A stretch of 64,000 nt of DNA. It comes from Halosimplex aquaticum. GTDB lineage: Archaea; Halobacteriota; Halobacteria; Halobacteriales; Haloarculaceae. The DNA is taken from positions 2,108,001 to 2,172,000 of the forward strand of contig NZ_CP118158.1 in the NCBI RefSeq assembly GCF_028747785.1, read 5' to 3'. The notes below the pieces were generated by a model. The model searched no databases, was not told the DNA's origin, and was given only the letters and a program-made list of their open reading frames with translations. Positions 1 to 7,672 of the stretch are shown one piece after another. The translations under genes were made by a program, and so were the position numbers. Numbering within the stretch: position 1 is the first letter of the stretch; each line of letters starts with the position of its first letter.

Positions 1-1029
1 CTCCTCGAAGCCGTCAGTTACCTCCGCGTCGAAGTAGGCATCCTCGACGAACGGGCCGCTCCCGTGGTCCGGCGCAACGTCCAAGCCGGCATCGATGAGG
101 ACCGCGTGAAGCACCCGGTCCAACTCGCGTTCGAGCTGTGCCAGCGCTTCCTGATCAGCGCCGAGGGTGTCATCCCAGCGACTCACCTGATAGGAGACAC
201 CCACCTTCGGATGCGCCAGCGGGTCGTCCGGGTCCCTCGCAAGCGCCTCGCGGGAATAGTAGTGCTTCACCTCCACGGGCAACTCGTGTGACGGGAACGC
301 CTCACGGACGCGCTGAGGTCCGAGAGTAACCGTGTGATAGTAGCCCGGTAGGTTCCGGCCGTGTTCATCGTCATCGTTCTGGACGACCTTCCGGTAGCCC
401 GTCCGGTCGTCTTCGAGTAGATGCCCCATCGTCGCCACCGGGCCGTCCCGGGCATGAACCGGGCCGCTCTCAGCTTTGTGAACTCGGACGTACCGCTCGG
501 CGTCCTGGGTGTTGCTGAACTCCAGCGGGTTCTCGAAGTATCCCATCGAGATCCCGACGGCTTCCGCCGCGCGCTTGAGCAGGCGAGAGTACCGAAGTGC
601 GTTGATGTTGCTCCCCTGGATTCGGACGTTGATTCCCTCGTCCATCTCCTCGGGAATGTCCATCTCGAAGCGCTGGCCGTCATCACTCTCGACTTCCATC
701 CCCTGCCAGCGCGGGGCGATGTGGGCGTTGAAGCTCTGCTCGCCGACCGGGTCCTCGTCGGACTCACGGGCAACGTGCAGCCGGAACTCGCGGATCTCGT
801 TCAGTCGGAACTCGGTGCCTGTGGGCGTAGATGGGCCGGGATGGACGATACCCGAATCTTGATAATAGAGCTTCACGTTCCATGATTCGCCGGCAACCTC
901 GAAGCGGGCCTGCTGACTTCCGCCACCCGCTTTGACCTGCGAATCCGCCGCGAAGTACGGCATCAGGCCGTCTTCGGCGAACAGGAGATTCGCCGCGTAC
1001 TCGTGCCAGGCCGGTTCGATTGCGCGCAC
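1..1029 (-). CDS. Uncharacterised haloarchaeal virus/element protein (partial, runs off window)
   Basis: An open frame of 343 codons with no stop runs from a GTG at 1029 to the left edge, so the C-terminus is missing. The product begins MRAIEPAWHEYAANLLFAED and is acidic throughout. It has no membrane segment or motif I can assign to an enzyme. The start sits three bases after the stop of the 47-residue gene upstream, so it belongs to the leftward operon that begins near tRNA-Trp. I recall similar proteins from haloarchaeal proviruses and integrated elements, where they carry only a DUF name, but I cannot assign a function. The other frames over this stretch are rich in Ser, Thr, Arg and Pro, as expected of shadows; this frame has normal haloarchaeal composition. 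That it is coding is fairly sure; its role is unknown. Confidence 0.75.
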   Translation of the reverse strand, partial: MRAIEPAWHEYAANLLFAEDGLMPYFAADSQVKAGGGSQQARFEVAGESWNVKLYYQDSGIVHPGPSTPTGTEFRLNEIREFRLHVARESDEDPVGEQSFNAHIAPRWQGMEVESDDGQRFEMDIPEEMDEGINVRIQGSNINALRYSRLLKRAAEAVGISMGYFENPLEFSNTQDAERYVRVHKAESGPVHARDGPVATMGHLLEDDRTGYRKVVQNDDDEHGRNLPGYYHTVTLGPQRVREAFPSHELPVEVKHYYSREALARDPDDPLAHPKVGVSYQVSRWDDTLGADQEALAQLERELDRVLHAVLIDAGLDVAPDHGSGPFVEDAYFDAEVTDGFEE

Positions 1030-1031
1030 TT

Positions 1032-1175
1032 TCACCCCTCCTGGTCGACTTCAGCGACGGCGCGCTGGACTCGCGCCTCGCTTTCTGCGACAGGTTGTTG
1101 ACCGCTCCAGTCCCAGCGGACGCGCTCGCCTGCCGCTACGTCGTAGAGGCGAGAGGCGCGGACGAACTCGCTCAC
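1032..1175 (-). CDS. 47-residue hypothetical protein in provirus operon
   Basis: A GTG start at 1175 overlaps the TGA stop of the DpdA-like gene in a GTGA arrangement, and the TGA stop at 1032-1034 lies three bases before the next gene's start. This tight coupling on both sides is the main reason for calling it. The product begins MSEFVRASRLYDVAAGERVR and is a small charged protein without Cys pairs or membrane segments. No family is recognised. It is probably translated by coupling within the leftward operon. Confidence 0.55.
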   Translation of the reverse strand: MSEFVRASRLYDVAAGERVRWDWSGQQPVAESEARVQRAVAEVDQEG

Positions 1176-2041
1176 GCGAACCCCTCCAGTGAGGACTGGC
1201 CACGATCTCGGTTCTCATGGGACTGATACTCGGTACCACCGACGGCGTCGTCCCAGGCGGCGCGGTGGTCCAGGTAGAGCTTGAAGATATACTCCCACCG
1301 GGACCACCCCGCTGGCCGCTGGTAGCGGTAGCAGTAGGCCAGCGAGTCCGTCGAAGTGATCTCGCCGATGATGAACTCGCTGTCGTAACACCGCTTGTCC
1401 AGCCCGAATGCGTGCAGTTCTACGTCGGGGAGTACCTCGCGGACCGCGGCGACGATTTCTTCGCAAACCTCCACGTCGTCACGGCCGCACATCGTCCCGA
1501 TGCCGACCCGGTCGGTCACCAGATCGTGGTCTCGGAGTTGCTGAGCGTGCTGTTGGTAGTCTTCCGGTTCCCAACCCTGTACCACCGCAACCGGCTCAGC
1601 GCTGATATCGAGGATATCGTGCAGTTCAGCGCACTCGATATGCGCTTCTAACGTCCGCTGTTGCTGTTCACGGACACTCCAGTCGTGGAACTCCCGCACG
1701 TCATCCTCGCAGACGTAATCCCGCCAGGCGTAGCACGTCGGCTGGAGCGTCCCGATGGCCTGAAGATACAACTCCGTCGACTCGGGGTACTCCGCCAGCC
1801 CCTGACCGCCGTTCTCAGGCGGAGCGAACATCGAGTAAGCGCCGGGGTCGATGAACAGGTCGTAGTCGCGCCACCGCGAGTCCCGACCGTTCAGCATGGT
1901 CTGATAATTGACCATGATCCGCGACGGCCGCGGTCCCTCCAGCCAGCGCTGGGCGCGGGCCAGCATCTTCCGCGACGACCCGCTGGCCGCTCCAGCCCAG
2001 AACTCTTGCTGGGTCGTCGCCCGATCTTGGTCGTCGCTCAC
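1172..2041 (-). CDS. DpdA-like TGT-family protein (candidate 7-deazaguanine DNA modification enzyme)
   Basis: This 289-residue protein resembles the DpdA branch of tRNA-guanine transglycosylases, which exchange guanine for a 7-deazaguanine base in DNA rather than tRNA. Visible family landmarks in order are FIDPGAYSMF (a D-x-GA-type motif, about residue 65), VVQGW (about 155), VGIGTMCGRD (about 179), ELHAFGLDK (about 209) and TDSLAYCYRY (about 230). The CxCxxC zinc site of tRNA-acting TGTs is not seen. It sits between a small HTH gene (overlap 4 bases) and a 47-residue gene in an element beside tRNA-Trp. No queC, queD or queE genes are visible here; a haloarchaeal host makes preQ0 for archaeosine, so the element could draw on that pool (inference). 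Substrate and activity are unproven. Confidence 0.7.
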   Translation of the reverse strand: MSDDQDRATTQQEFWAGAASGSSRKMLARAQRWLEGPRPSRIMVNYQTMLNGRDSRWRDYDLFIDPGAYSMFAPPENGGQGLAEYPESTELYLQAIGTLQPTCYAWRDYVCEDDVREFHDWSVREQQQRTLEAHIECAELHDILDISAEPVAVVQGWEPEDYQQHAQQLRDHDLVTDRVGIGTMCGRDDVEVCEEIVAAVREVLPDVELHAFGLDKRCYDSEFIIGEITSTDSLAYCYRYQRPAGWSRWEYIFKLYLDHRAAWDDAVGGTEYQSHENRDRGQSSLEGFA

Positions 2042-2244
2042 GAGCCCTCACCCCCGTCAAGCCGGCGGCGAGCCCGGCGGAGTAGGTTTCCGACGGTGCC
2101 AGCCGACCGGCCGGTTTTGCGGGCGTACTCCCGCATCCCGTAGCCGTCCTGCTCGACCGCCTCGTACACTTCTCGCTCTGCCTCGGAGAGCGCCGACAGA
2201 TCCTCCTCGTACTCGAAGAGAGACGACTGGTACTTCACCACCAC
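2038..2244 (-). CDS. Small sigma-region-4-like helix-turn-helix protein
   Basis: A 68-residue protein. Residues 17-60 read LSALSEAEREVYEAVEQDGYG, then a second helix pair ending GRSAGTVGNLLRRARRRL. This is the pattern of a sigma-70 region 4 or LuxR-type helix-turn-helix: a regulator-like DNA-binding domain with nothing else attached. Such stand-alone HTH proteins are common in haloarchaeal viruses and integrated elements. The start overlaps the end of the preceding gene by 10 bases and its stop overlaps the DpdA-like start by 4, so it is mid-operon. Its target is unknown. Confidence 0.7.
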   Translation of the reverse strand: MVVKYQSSLFEYEEDLSALSEAEREVYEAVEQDGYGMREYARKTGRSAGTVGNLLRRARRRLDGGEGS

Positions 2245-2480
2245 TCACTCCCGAAACACTCCGGATTGCCGCAGAGCTTGTAGTGCGGATACGCCGCTAC
2301 CGGAACGTCCGTGAAGTCTGCCTCTTCCCGATAGTCCGGCTCGACACACGCCGGCCGCGGTTCGTCGCTGTCCGGGTCCGGGCGGTGGAGCGTGTCTGCG
2401 TACTGCGAGCGGTTCCGAACGGCCGTCTCCGGCACGTCCTTGCCGTCCGCGTCGGGGTGCGAACGGCTCACGCTGACCAC
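2235..2480 (-). CDS. Small hypothetical protein with terminal Cys pair, first gene of provirus operon
   Basis: An 81-residue acidic protein from a GTG at 2480; a second in-frame GTG at 2471 (MSRSHPDAD) is an equally good start. The C-terminus reads YKLCGNPECFGSEWW, a single C-x4-C pair that looks like half of a zinc site, so metal binding would need a partner. No family is recognised. It is the promoter-proximal gene of the leftward operon, with a TATA-like TCTTATC at about 2526-2532. Confidence 0.55.
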   Translation of the reverse strand: MVSVSRSHPDADGKDVPETAVRNRSQYADTLHRPDPDSDEPRPACVEPDYREEADFTDVPVAAYPHYKLCGNPECFGSEWW

Positions 2481-2547
2481 CCCCTTGGGCTGCAGAAAAT
2501 TCCGTCAGATACCTCTCGGCAATGATAAGATAGCGATAAGGTGTGAA

Positions 2548-2723
2548 TGGGGTCGGAGGGATTTGAACCCCCGATCGACTGATATCTCCGGTAGCGCCTC
2601 GGAACTCCAGAGGGTCATCACACGGTCGGTGATCAGCCGGCCGTTCAGTATATCAGCTGGAGTGTCGTCCCGGGCGCCGTTGCCTCTGGAGTCAGTCGCC
2701 ATGCCGGACTTGGCCACGACCCC
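2548..2723 (-). tRNA. trnW: tRNA-Trp (CCA) with 102-nt intron
   Basis: Exon 1 is 2686-2723 and exon 2 is 2548-2583. They fold as a complete cloverleaf: acceptor stem GGGGTCG/CGACCCC, D stem GCCA/TGGC, anticodon stem ACTGA/TCAGT around the loop CTCCAGA (anticodon CCA), T stem GGGGG/CCCTC, and discriminator A. The 102-nt intron (2584-2685) interrupts after the base 3' of the anticodon, as in known haloarchaeal tRNA-Trp. It contains a C-box GTGATGA (2615-2621) followed by CTCTGGAGT, complementary to the anticodon region, matching the known C/D-box guide role of this intron. A TTTAGTG element about 28 bases upstream may be its TATA box. The CCA end is not encoded. Confidence 0.95.
2584..2685 (-). 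ncRNA. tRNA-Trp intron with C/D-box guide features
   Basis: The 102-nt intron carries C-box GTGATGA, several CTGA candidates for D or D' boxes, and a nine-base segment complementary to the exon 1 anticodon region (its + strand copy is at 2604-2612). In Haloferax the homologous intron guides 2'-O-methylation of the pre-tRNA. The same role is inferred here from position and boxes. Confidence 0.7.
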
Positions 2724-2777
2724 GCCTGCATAACCCGGTATGCCCAATCCCACTAAAGGGGTTTCGGTCTCCCCCGA

Positions 2778-3008
2778 TCAGTCCTCGTCGTCGATCTCGG
2801 ACCAGTCGCAGTCCTGGCACTTGTAGCCGGTCACGAACGACGTGACCCCGGGCATGTAGCCGACCTCCAAGACGTTGCCGCCGCATTCGGGACACTCCCG
2901 GTCGGCGTCCTCGATGGCCTCGGCGTCCATGACCGATTCGCCCTCGATGAGTTCCGCCAGGCGCTTGGGCGTGACCATCCGCCCCTGCACGACGCGATTG
3001 TCTGCCAT
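2778..3008 (-). CDS. DUF5795-type small zinc-ribbon-like protein
   Basis: A 76-residue protein beginning MADNRVVQGRMVTPKRLAEL. It has two Cys pairs, CPECGG (about residue 39) and CQDCDW (about 64), which together form a plausible zinc ribbon. The composition and motif order match the haloarchaea-only family I know as DUF5795. Function is unknown. It is a single gene transcribed toward tRNA-Trp, with no obvious partner. Confidence 0.8.
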   Translation of the reverse strand: MADNRVVQGRMVTPKRLAELIEGESVMDAEAIEDADRECPECGGNVLEVGYMPGVTSFVTGYKCQDCDWSEIDDED

Positions 3009-3577
3009 ACCGTTGCATAGCCGCGCCTGTCCGTAAGCCCTTCCACTCGCGGTTACGAGTTGCTGGTGCCGGATTCTCTGTTGTGGGGAGAGTGGTCGTC
3101 GACAGCACCGCAGCTAGCACGAGTACCAGACTGGAGACTGGAACCGACAGCACCGCGAACGGGGTGAAAGCCCCCGCTCGCTCCGGTCGAGGGCCTCGCT
3201 GTGCTCCTCGCTCCGCTGTCGTTCGAAAGAGTGCTTCGCACTCTTTCGTGATGACGAGAGAGCGAAGCTCTCTCGAACCACGGTGCTTACTTCGGCCGTC
3301 TTCCCGGAGCGAGCGGCCCCTTTCATTCCCACCCGCACAGACTGATCGGAAAGCCGAATCGGGTGGGAATGAAACGGGCCGGTGTTCTGCGGGAACCCCG
3401 GCGACGCAAACACTGGAGCGAACGCAGTGAGCGAAGCGCGCAACGAGCCGCGGGACCGCAGAACACGGAGGCTTTCACCCCGTTCGCGGTGCCATTGGTA
3501 GCATTCCTGTTCGAAACACCTACTCTGTCCTATCCTGCTGTCACCACTCCCACAGGAAAACCACCAAACTCGAACGC
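3009..3577. other. Gene-free interval holding a palindromic element
   Basis: No convincing gene is present in this 569-base stretch. Most of it is the 343-bp palindromic element described separately. The remainder has no recognisable promoter pair or RNA gene. Confidence 0.6.
3150..3492. repeat. Nested palindromic element bounded by perfect 23-bp inverted repeats
   Basis: The ends 3150-3172 and 3470-3492 are perfect inverted repeats of 23 bp. Inside are a 21-bp inverted pair with one mismatch (3315-3335 and 3360-3380), an 11-bp perfect pair (3382-3392 and 3456-3466), and two self-contained hairpins at 3224-3248 and 3255-3275. No ORF inside looks coding and no flanking target duplication was found. 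It could be a non-autonomous MITE-like element, or an intergenic structured repeat of the kind common in haloarchaea. Confidence 0.7.
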
Positions 3578-4483
3578 TCAGAGCCAGGGTGCGCGTTCGT
3601 TGTCGGCGGTGACGTAGTTGGAGACGCGGCCGGGGACGGACTCGGCGTCGTCGTCTTCGCCGTCCTCGTCATCCTCCACACTCTCGGGGTCGCCACCGTC
3701 GGCGACCCCGGCGTCGTCGGCGACCCCCTCCGGGACGACGTCGTACTCGCGGTCGCCGGACGGGTCGAAGGCGAACAGGGCCGTCACGCCGAGGACGGCG
3801 AGGGCGATGGGGGCGTCCCCCGGGACCAACCCGAAGATGGACAGCGGGAGCACGCCGAGGGCGACCGCGCTGCCGAAGCGGAAGCGGTCGATGTCGACCA
3901 CCGCTCGCAACTGCGGGCCGAGCAGGGCGACGCCGAGCGCGAAGGCGACGCCGACACCGGCCGCGGCGACGGCTCGCGCGACCAGTTCGAGGTCGGTCGT
4001 CACCGTCAGCGCGAAGCCGCCGGGCTCGAAACTCGCCACCAGCCCGAGGGCGATGATGACCGCGGGCCGGGGGAGGTACTCGCCGATGCGGGCGCTCGCG
4101 GTCTTCGCGGCGACGGCGAGGATGACGAGGCCGGCGAAGCGCTCGAAGACGACCATCGAGAGCATGTCGCGGATGGTCGGCGCGAGCGCGGCCTCGACGG
4201 CGGCGACGGGTATCAGGACCGCGCCGACGGCGAGGATGGCCGTCGCCTGCTCGCGGCGGGTACCGTCCATCTCGGCGAGGATGACGGCGACGGTAGCGCT
4301 GCCGCCGAAGATGAGCAGGCCGACTTCGAGGATGCCGATCGGGTCCGAGAGCGCGCCCGCGAGGACGAGCGCCGGGAAGATGCCGTCGACCAGCGGGAGA
4401 CACATGATGGTCGCGAGGAGCCTCGTCGCACCGCCGACCTGTCGCTCGACGGTGAGTGCGACCGGGTGCTGGGAGCTACTCAT
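3578..4483 (-). CDS. DUF5794-type polytopic membrane protein
   Basis: A 301-residue protein with about seven hydrophobic segments between residues 18 and 235. It ends in a highly acidic cytoplasmic-looking tail (residues 240-301, runs of Asp and Glu). It matches the haloarchaeal DUF5794 family by overall pattern; no transport or enzyme motif is visible. A small possible ORF (4488-4703) ends four bases before its ATG and may share its promoter. Confidence 0.75.
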   Translation of the reverse strand: MSSSQHPVALTVERQVGGATRLLATIMCLPLVDGIFPALVLAGALSDPIGILEVGLLIFGGSATVAVILAEMDGTRREQATAILAVGAVLIPVAAVEAALAPTIRDMLSMVVFERFAGLVILAVAAKTASARIGEYLPRPAVIIALGLVASFEPGGFALTVTTDLELVARAVAAAGVGVAFALGVALLGPQLRAVVDIDRFRFGSAVALGVLPLSIFGLVPGDAPIALAVLGVTALFAFDPSGDREYDVVPEGVADDAGVADGGDPESVEDDEDGEDDDAESVPGRVSNYVTADNERAPWL

Positions 4484-4487
4484 CCGC

Positions 4488-4703
4488 TCAGCAGCGGCCG
4501 TCTCCCGTGGCCAGGGGGTGTCCCGATCCTCGATGCGGTCTCCGGCGGGCGGCGGACTGCCACCGGTTCGCGCCGAATTTCGAGGCGGGTGTCTCCGCGA
4601 AGTCCCGTTTGAAGAAGTCGGCAGAAGCTGTGAACGCGACGCCGGCGGCGTCGCGGGCAGTCTTCTGGCCGATGCCAGCAGCGGCGGGACTGGCGGAGTG
4701 CAT
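4488..4703 (-). CDS. Possible small protein upstream of the DUF5794 gene
   Basis: The 71-residue frame begins MHSASPAAAGIGQKTARD. A TATA-like TTATAC at about 4727-4732 lies roughly 26 bases upstream, the spacing of a leaderless haloarchaeal start; an alternative in-frame ATG is at 4712. The first half, including ADFFKRDFAETP, looks protein-like, while the Arg-rich second half does not. It could instead be only the 5' leader of the DUF5794 transcript. Confidence 0.35.
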   Translation of the reverse strand: MHSASPAAAGIGQKTARDAAGVAFTASADFFKRDFAETPASKFGANRWQSAARRRPHRGSGHPLATGDGRC

Positions 4704-4868
4704 ATCTGTCATTATTATCCTATCGAGTATAAGAATTGCGTGAGAGGTGGACACATGCGCCGCGACGGCGGCCGAGCGGCCGCCGGCTACCGGATCGCGA
4801 TCTCGGGAAGGGCTGGCACGGAGGGACCGTCTCGCAACGTTTTTGGGCGGTGGGCGGCGACGGTTTAC

Positions 4869-6359
4869 ATGGCGAACGATCCCGAACCTTTCTCGGAGAA
4901 ACTCCGCGTACCGGAGGCGCTGACGTTCGACGACGTGCTCCTCCGACCGAAGGAGAGCCGGGTGGAACCCGACGACGCAGACACCGCGACGCACGTCTCG
5001 ACGAACGTGCAGTTGCAGGTGCCCGTCCTCTCGGCGGCGATGGACACCGTCACCGAGAGCGAGATGGCGATCGCGATGGCCCGCGAGGGCGGCCTGGGCG
5101 TCATGCACCGCAACATGACCGTCGACGAGATGGTCGCCGAGATCGAGCGCGTCAAGCGCGCCGACGAGCTGATCATCCGCGACGTCGTGACGGCCGAACC
5201 GGACCAGACGGTGCGCGAGGTCGACGAGATGATGGCCCGCGCCGGCGTCTCCGGCGCGCCCGTGGTCAGCGACGACGACGAGGTGCTCGGGATCATCTCG
5301 GGCACCGACATCCGCCCGTATCTGGAAGTCGGCGAGTCCGACGAGGTGCGCGAGGCGATGACCGACGAGGTCATCACCGCGCCCGAGGACGTCACGCCCC
5401 GGGAGGCGCTCGAACTCATGTACGAGCACAAGATCGAGCGTGTCCCCATCGTCGACGACGACAACCGCCTCATCGGCCTTATCACGATGCAGGGCATCCT
5501 CCAGCGCCGCGAGTACGACTCGGCCGCGCGCGACGAGGACGGCTCGCTCCGGGCCGGCGTCGCCGTCGGCCCCTTCGAGGCCGAACGCGCCGCCGCCGCC
5601 GACGAGGCGGGCGCGGACGTGCTGTTCATCGACTGCGCGCACGCGCACAACATGAACGTCATCGAGAGCGCCCGCGAGATCACCGAGGAGGTCGACGCCG
5701 ACGTGGTCGTCGGCAACGTCGGCACCCGCGAGGCCGCCGAGGCCGTCGTCGACTTCGCCGACGGCATCAAGGTCGGCATCGGCCCCGGTTCGATCTGTAC
5801 GACTCGCGTGGTCACCGGCGCCGGCATGCCCCAGATCACCGCCGTCGCGCAGGTCGCCGACGTGGCGAGCCGCGAGGACGTGCCCGTCATCGCCGACGGG
5901 GGCATCCGCTACTCCGGCGACGCCATCAAGGCCATCGCGGCCGGCGCGGACGCGGTCATGCTCGGCTCGTACTTCGCGGGCACCGACGAGGCGCCCGGCC
6001 GCGTCGTCACGATGAACGGCAAGAAGTACAAGCAGTACCGCGGCATGGGTTCGGTCGGCGCGATGCAGTCGGGCGGCGGCGACCGCTACCTGAAAGACGT
6101 CGACGAGGACGAGGAAGAGGAGATGATCCCCGAGGGCGTCGAGGCGGCCACGCCGTACAAGGGCTCGGTCGCGAGCGAACTCCACCAGCTCGTCGGCGGC
6201 ATGAAGTCGGGCATGGGCTACGTCGGTGCCGAGACCGTCCCCGAGTTCAAAGAGCGCGCGGAGTTCGTGAAGGTCTCGCAGGCGGGCCAGCAGGAGGGCC
6301 ACCCCCACGACGTGGTCATCACGGACGAGGCGCCCAACTACAGCCCCGACGGCTCGTAA
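4869..6359 (+). CDS. guaB: IMP dehydrogenase
   Basis: A 496-residue enzyme that oxidises IMP to XMP with NAD+, the committed step of GMP synthesis. The (beta/alpha)8 barrel starts at about residue 12 ([10 protein letters not shown]). It is interrupted by two CBS domains at about 95-210 ([13 protein letters not shown], then [14 protein letters not shown]). The catalytic Cys lies in GPGSICTTR (about residue 309), with the nearby DGGIRYSGD substrate loop and the GMGSVGAM flap. Length is typical. The ATG at 4869 follows a T-rich element (about 4841) at leaderless distance. An upstream extension in the same frame is Ser/Pro/Arg-rich and is rejected. Confidence 0.97.
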   Translation: MANDPEPFSEKLRVPEALTFDDVLLRPKESRVEPDDADTATHVSTNVQLQVPVLSAAMDTVTESEMAIAMAREGGLGVMHRNMTVDEMVAEIERVKRADELIIRDVVTAEPDQTVREVDEMMARAGVSGAPVVSDDDEVLGIISGTDIRPYLEVGESDEVREAMTDEVITAPEDVTPREALELMYEHKIERVPIVDDDNRLIGLITMQGILQRREYDSAARDEDGSLRAGVAVGPFEAERAAAADEAGADVLFIDCAHAHNMNVIESAREITEEVDADVVVGNVGTREAAEAVVDFADGIKVGIGPGSICTTRVVTGAGMPQITAVAQVADVASREDVPVIADGGIRYSGDAIKAIAAGADAVMLGSYFAGTDEAPGRVVTMNGKKYKQYRGMGSVGAMQSGGGDRYLKDVDEDEEEEMIPEGVEAATPYKGSVASELHQLVGGMKSGMGYVGAETVPEFKERAEFVKVSQAGQQEGHPHDVVITDEAPNYSPDGS

Positions 6360-6428
6360 GCGACTTTCCTTTCGTCCTCGACTATCCGACCGAAATTCTC
6401 AGGGGCGTCCGAACACGACGGTACGGCC

Positions 6429-6860
6429 ATGAGTGTCGACGTGCGCGCCGCAGACTCCGACGCCGACCGGGAGGCCGCGCTGTCGGTCCGGCGCGAGGTC
6501 TTCATCCAGGAACAGGGCGTCCCCGAGGACATCGAGATGGACGGAAAGGACGACGAGGCCGTCCACTTCGTCGCGACCGACGGGGACGAGCCGGTCGGGG
6601 CGGCCCGGCTCCGCGAGGTCGAATCGGGTGTCGGCAAGGTCGAGCGCGTCGCCGTCGTCGCCGACCGCCGCGGCGAGGGCATCGGCCGCGAACTGATGGC
6701 CACGCTCGAATCGGCCGCCGCTGACCGGGATATCGACCGGCTGGTCATGCACGCTCAGACCCACGTCGAGGAGTTCTACCGGAACCTCGACTACGAGACG
6801 ACGAGCGACGTGTTCGAGGAGGCCGGCATCGACCACGTCGAGATGGAGAAGGCGCTCTGA
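6429..6860 (+). CDS. GNAT family N-acetyltransferase (ElaA-like)
   Basis: A 143-residue single-domain GNAT. The acetyl-CoA site is in VERVAVVADRRGEGIGRELM (about residues 72-91), the Q/R-x-x-G-x-G/A signature. The N-terminal AALSVRREVFIQEQGVPEDI is typical of the ElaA/YjdJ-like subgroup. The acceptor substrate is unknown. It follows guaB by 69 bases in the same direction and may be read through from it. Confidence 0.85.
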   Translation: MSVDVRAADSDADREAALSVRREVFIQEQGVPEDIEMDGKDDEAVHFVATDGDEPVGAARLREVESGVGKVERVAVVADRRGEGIGRELMATLESAAADRDIDRLVMHAQTHVEEFYRNLDYETTSDVFEEAGIDHVEMEKAL

Positions 6861-6889
6861 CAGCGCGGCGGGCCGGCCAAGCACCTCCC

Positions 6890-7591
6890 TCAGTGATCGC
6901 CGTCGATACCCGGCGCGGCCGTCGCGCACGTCGCAGTGGCCTTGAACGACGCGACGACCGGCGTTCCGGGTTCGAGACCGAGCGCGTCCAGACTCGTCTC
7001 GGTCACCCGGACCGCGAGCGGGCCGGTCGCGCCGACGTCGATGCGCACGAGCGCCGTTCCGTCGCCGCCGTCGACGCCGACGACTTCGCCGACGAATCGG
7101 TTGCGAGCGCTCGTTTCACCGCCTTCGGGTGCGCTCTCGGGGTCGTGCAGCGTCACCGCGTCCGAGCGGAAGGAGACCTGCACGTCTTCCGCGTCGGTCA
7201 GCGCGAGCGCCCGGACGGTTCCGGCCGCGGTCTCGACGGTCGCGAGGTCGCCGTCGCGCTCGGTGACCCGGCCGTCGAGGACGAGCCGCTCCGTGGTGGC
7301 GGTCCCCTCCAGCGCGGCCTGGAGCCGGTCGAACTGCGCGAGCAACTCGCGCGCGCCGTCGGTCAGTCGGCTGCCGCCGCCCTCGCTCCCGCCGCGCTCG
7401 CGCTCGACGAGCGGCCCCGCCGCGTCTTCGAGGTCGCCGATACGGGAGTGCGCCCGAGAGTACGACCTGCCGAGCGCCGACGCCGCCGCGTTGAGCGACC
7501 CGTGCTCGGCGACGGCGCGCAACAGCGCCGCGTCTCTCCCGTCGAAGGTCTCCCCGCCGACCCGCAGGTGTGCTTCGAACCCCGCGTCCAT
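6890..7591 (-). CDS. ModE-like molybdate/tungstate-responsive regulator
   Basis: A 233-residue protein from the ATG at 7591. An N-terminal LysR-type winged HTH (about residues 15-85, AAVAEHGSLNAAASALGRSY-like) is followed by two TOBE/Mop-type regions (about 105-155 and 165-228, the latter ending VVASFKATATCA). This is the layout of ModE, which binds molybdate or tungstate and controls transport genes. It is divergent from a periplasmic-type binding protein, and the 58-base gap contains a 25-bp-period direct repeat that is a likely operator. A longer upstream start would cross that operator and is rejected. Which oxyanion it senses cannot be told. Confidence 0.85.
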   Translation of the reverse strand: MDAGFEAHLRVGGETFDGRDAALLRAVAEHGSLNAAASALGRSYSRAHSRIGDLEDAAGPLVERERGGSEGGGSRLTDGARELLAQFDRLQAALEGTATTERLVLDGRVTERDGDLATVETAAGTVRALALTDAEDVQVSFRSDAVTLHDPESAPEGGETSARNRFVGEVVGVDGGDGTALVRIDVGATGPLAVRVTETSLDALGLEPGTPVVASFKATATCATAAPGIDGDH

Positions 7592-7623
7592 ACCCCCCGG
7601 TCGACCGGACCGACCAAAACCGT

Positions 7624-7672
7624 TATGTCTCGACCGGCACAACGTCGATATGTCTATGCCGACACAACGGTC
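7624..7672. promoter_or_regulatory. Tandem operator-like repeat between the ModE-like and binding-protein genes
   Basis: Two copies of TATGTCT, then a seven-base variable segment, then a CACAAC-ending half begin at 7624 and 7649, a period of 25 bases. The second copy covers the start codon of the binding-protein gene. The position between divergent regulator and transporter genes fits autoregulation by the ModE-like protein (inference). Confidence 0.55.

Noticed and set aside
3224..3275. Two hairpins considered as transcription terminators
   Set aside because: They lack following T-runs and lie inside a larger palindromic element between genes transcribed away from it.
3618..4868. 417-codon upstream extension of the guaB frame
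   Set aside because: It overlaps the DUF5794 gene on the other strand and is Ser/Pro/Arg-rich; IMP dehydrogenase homology starts at ATG 4869.
4488..6308. 606-codon leftward open frame opposite guaB
   Set aside because: Long antisense frames are common in GC-rich DNA; its His/Asp/Val/Arg-heavy composition mirrors guaB codons. Only its far end (4488-4703) is kept, as a weak call.
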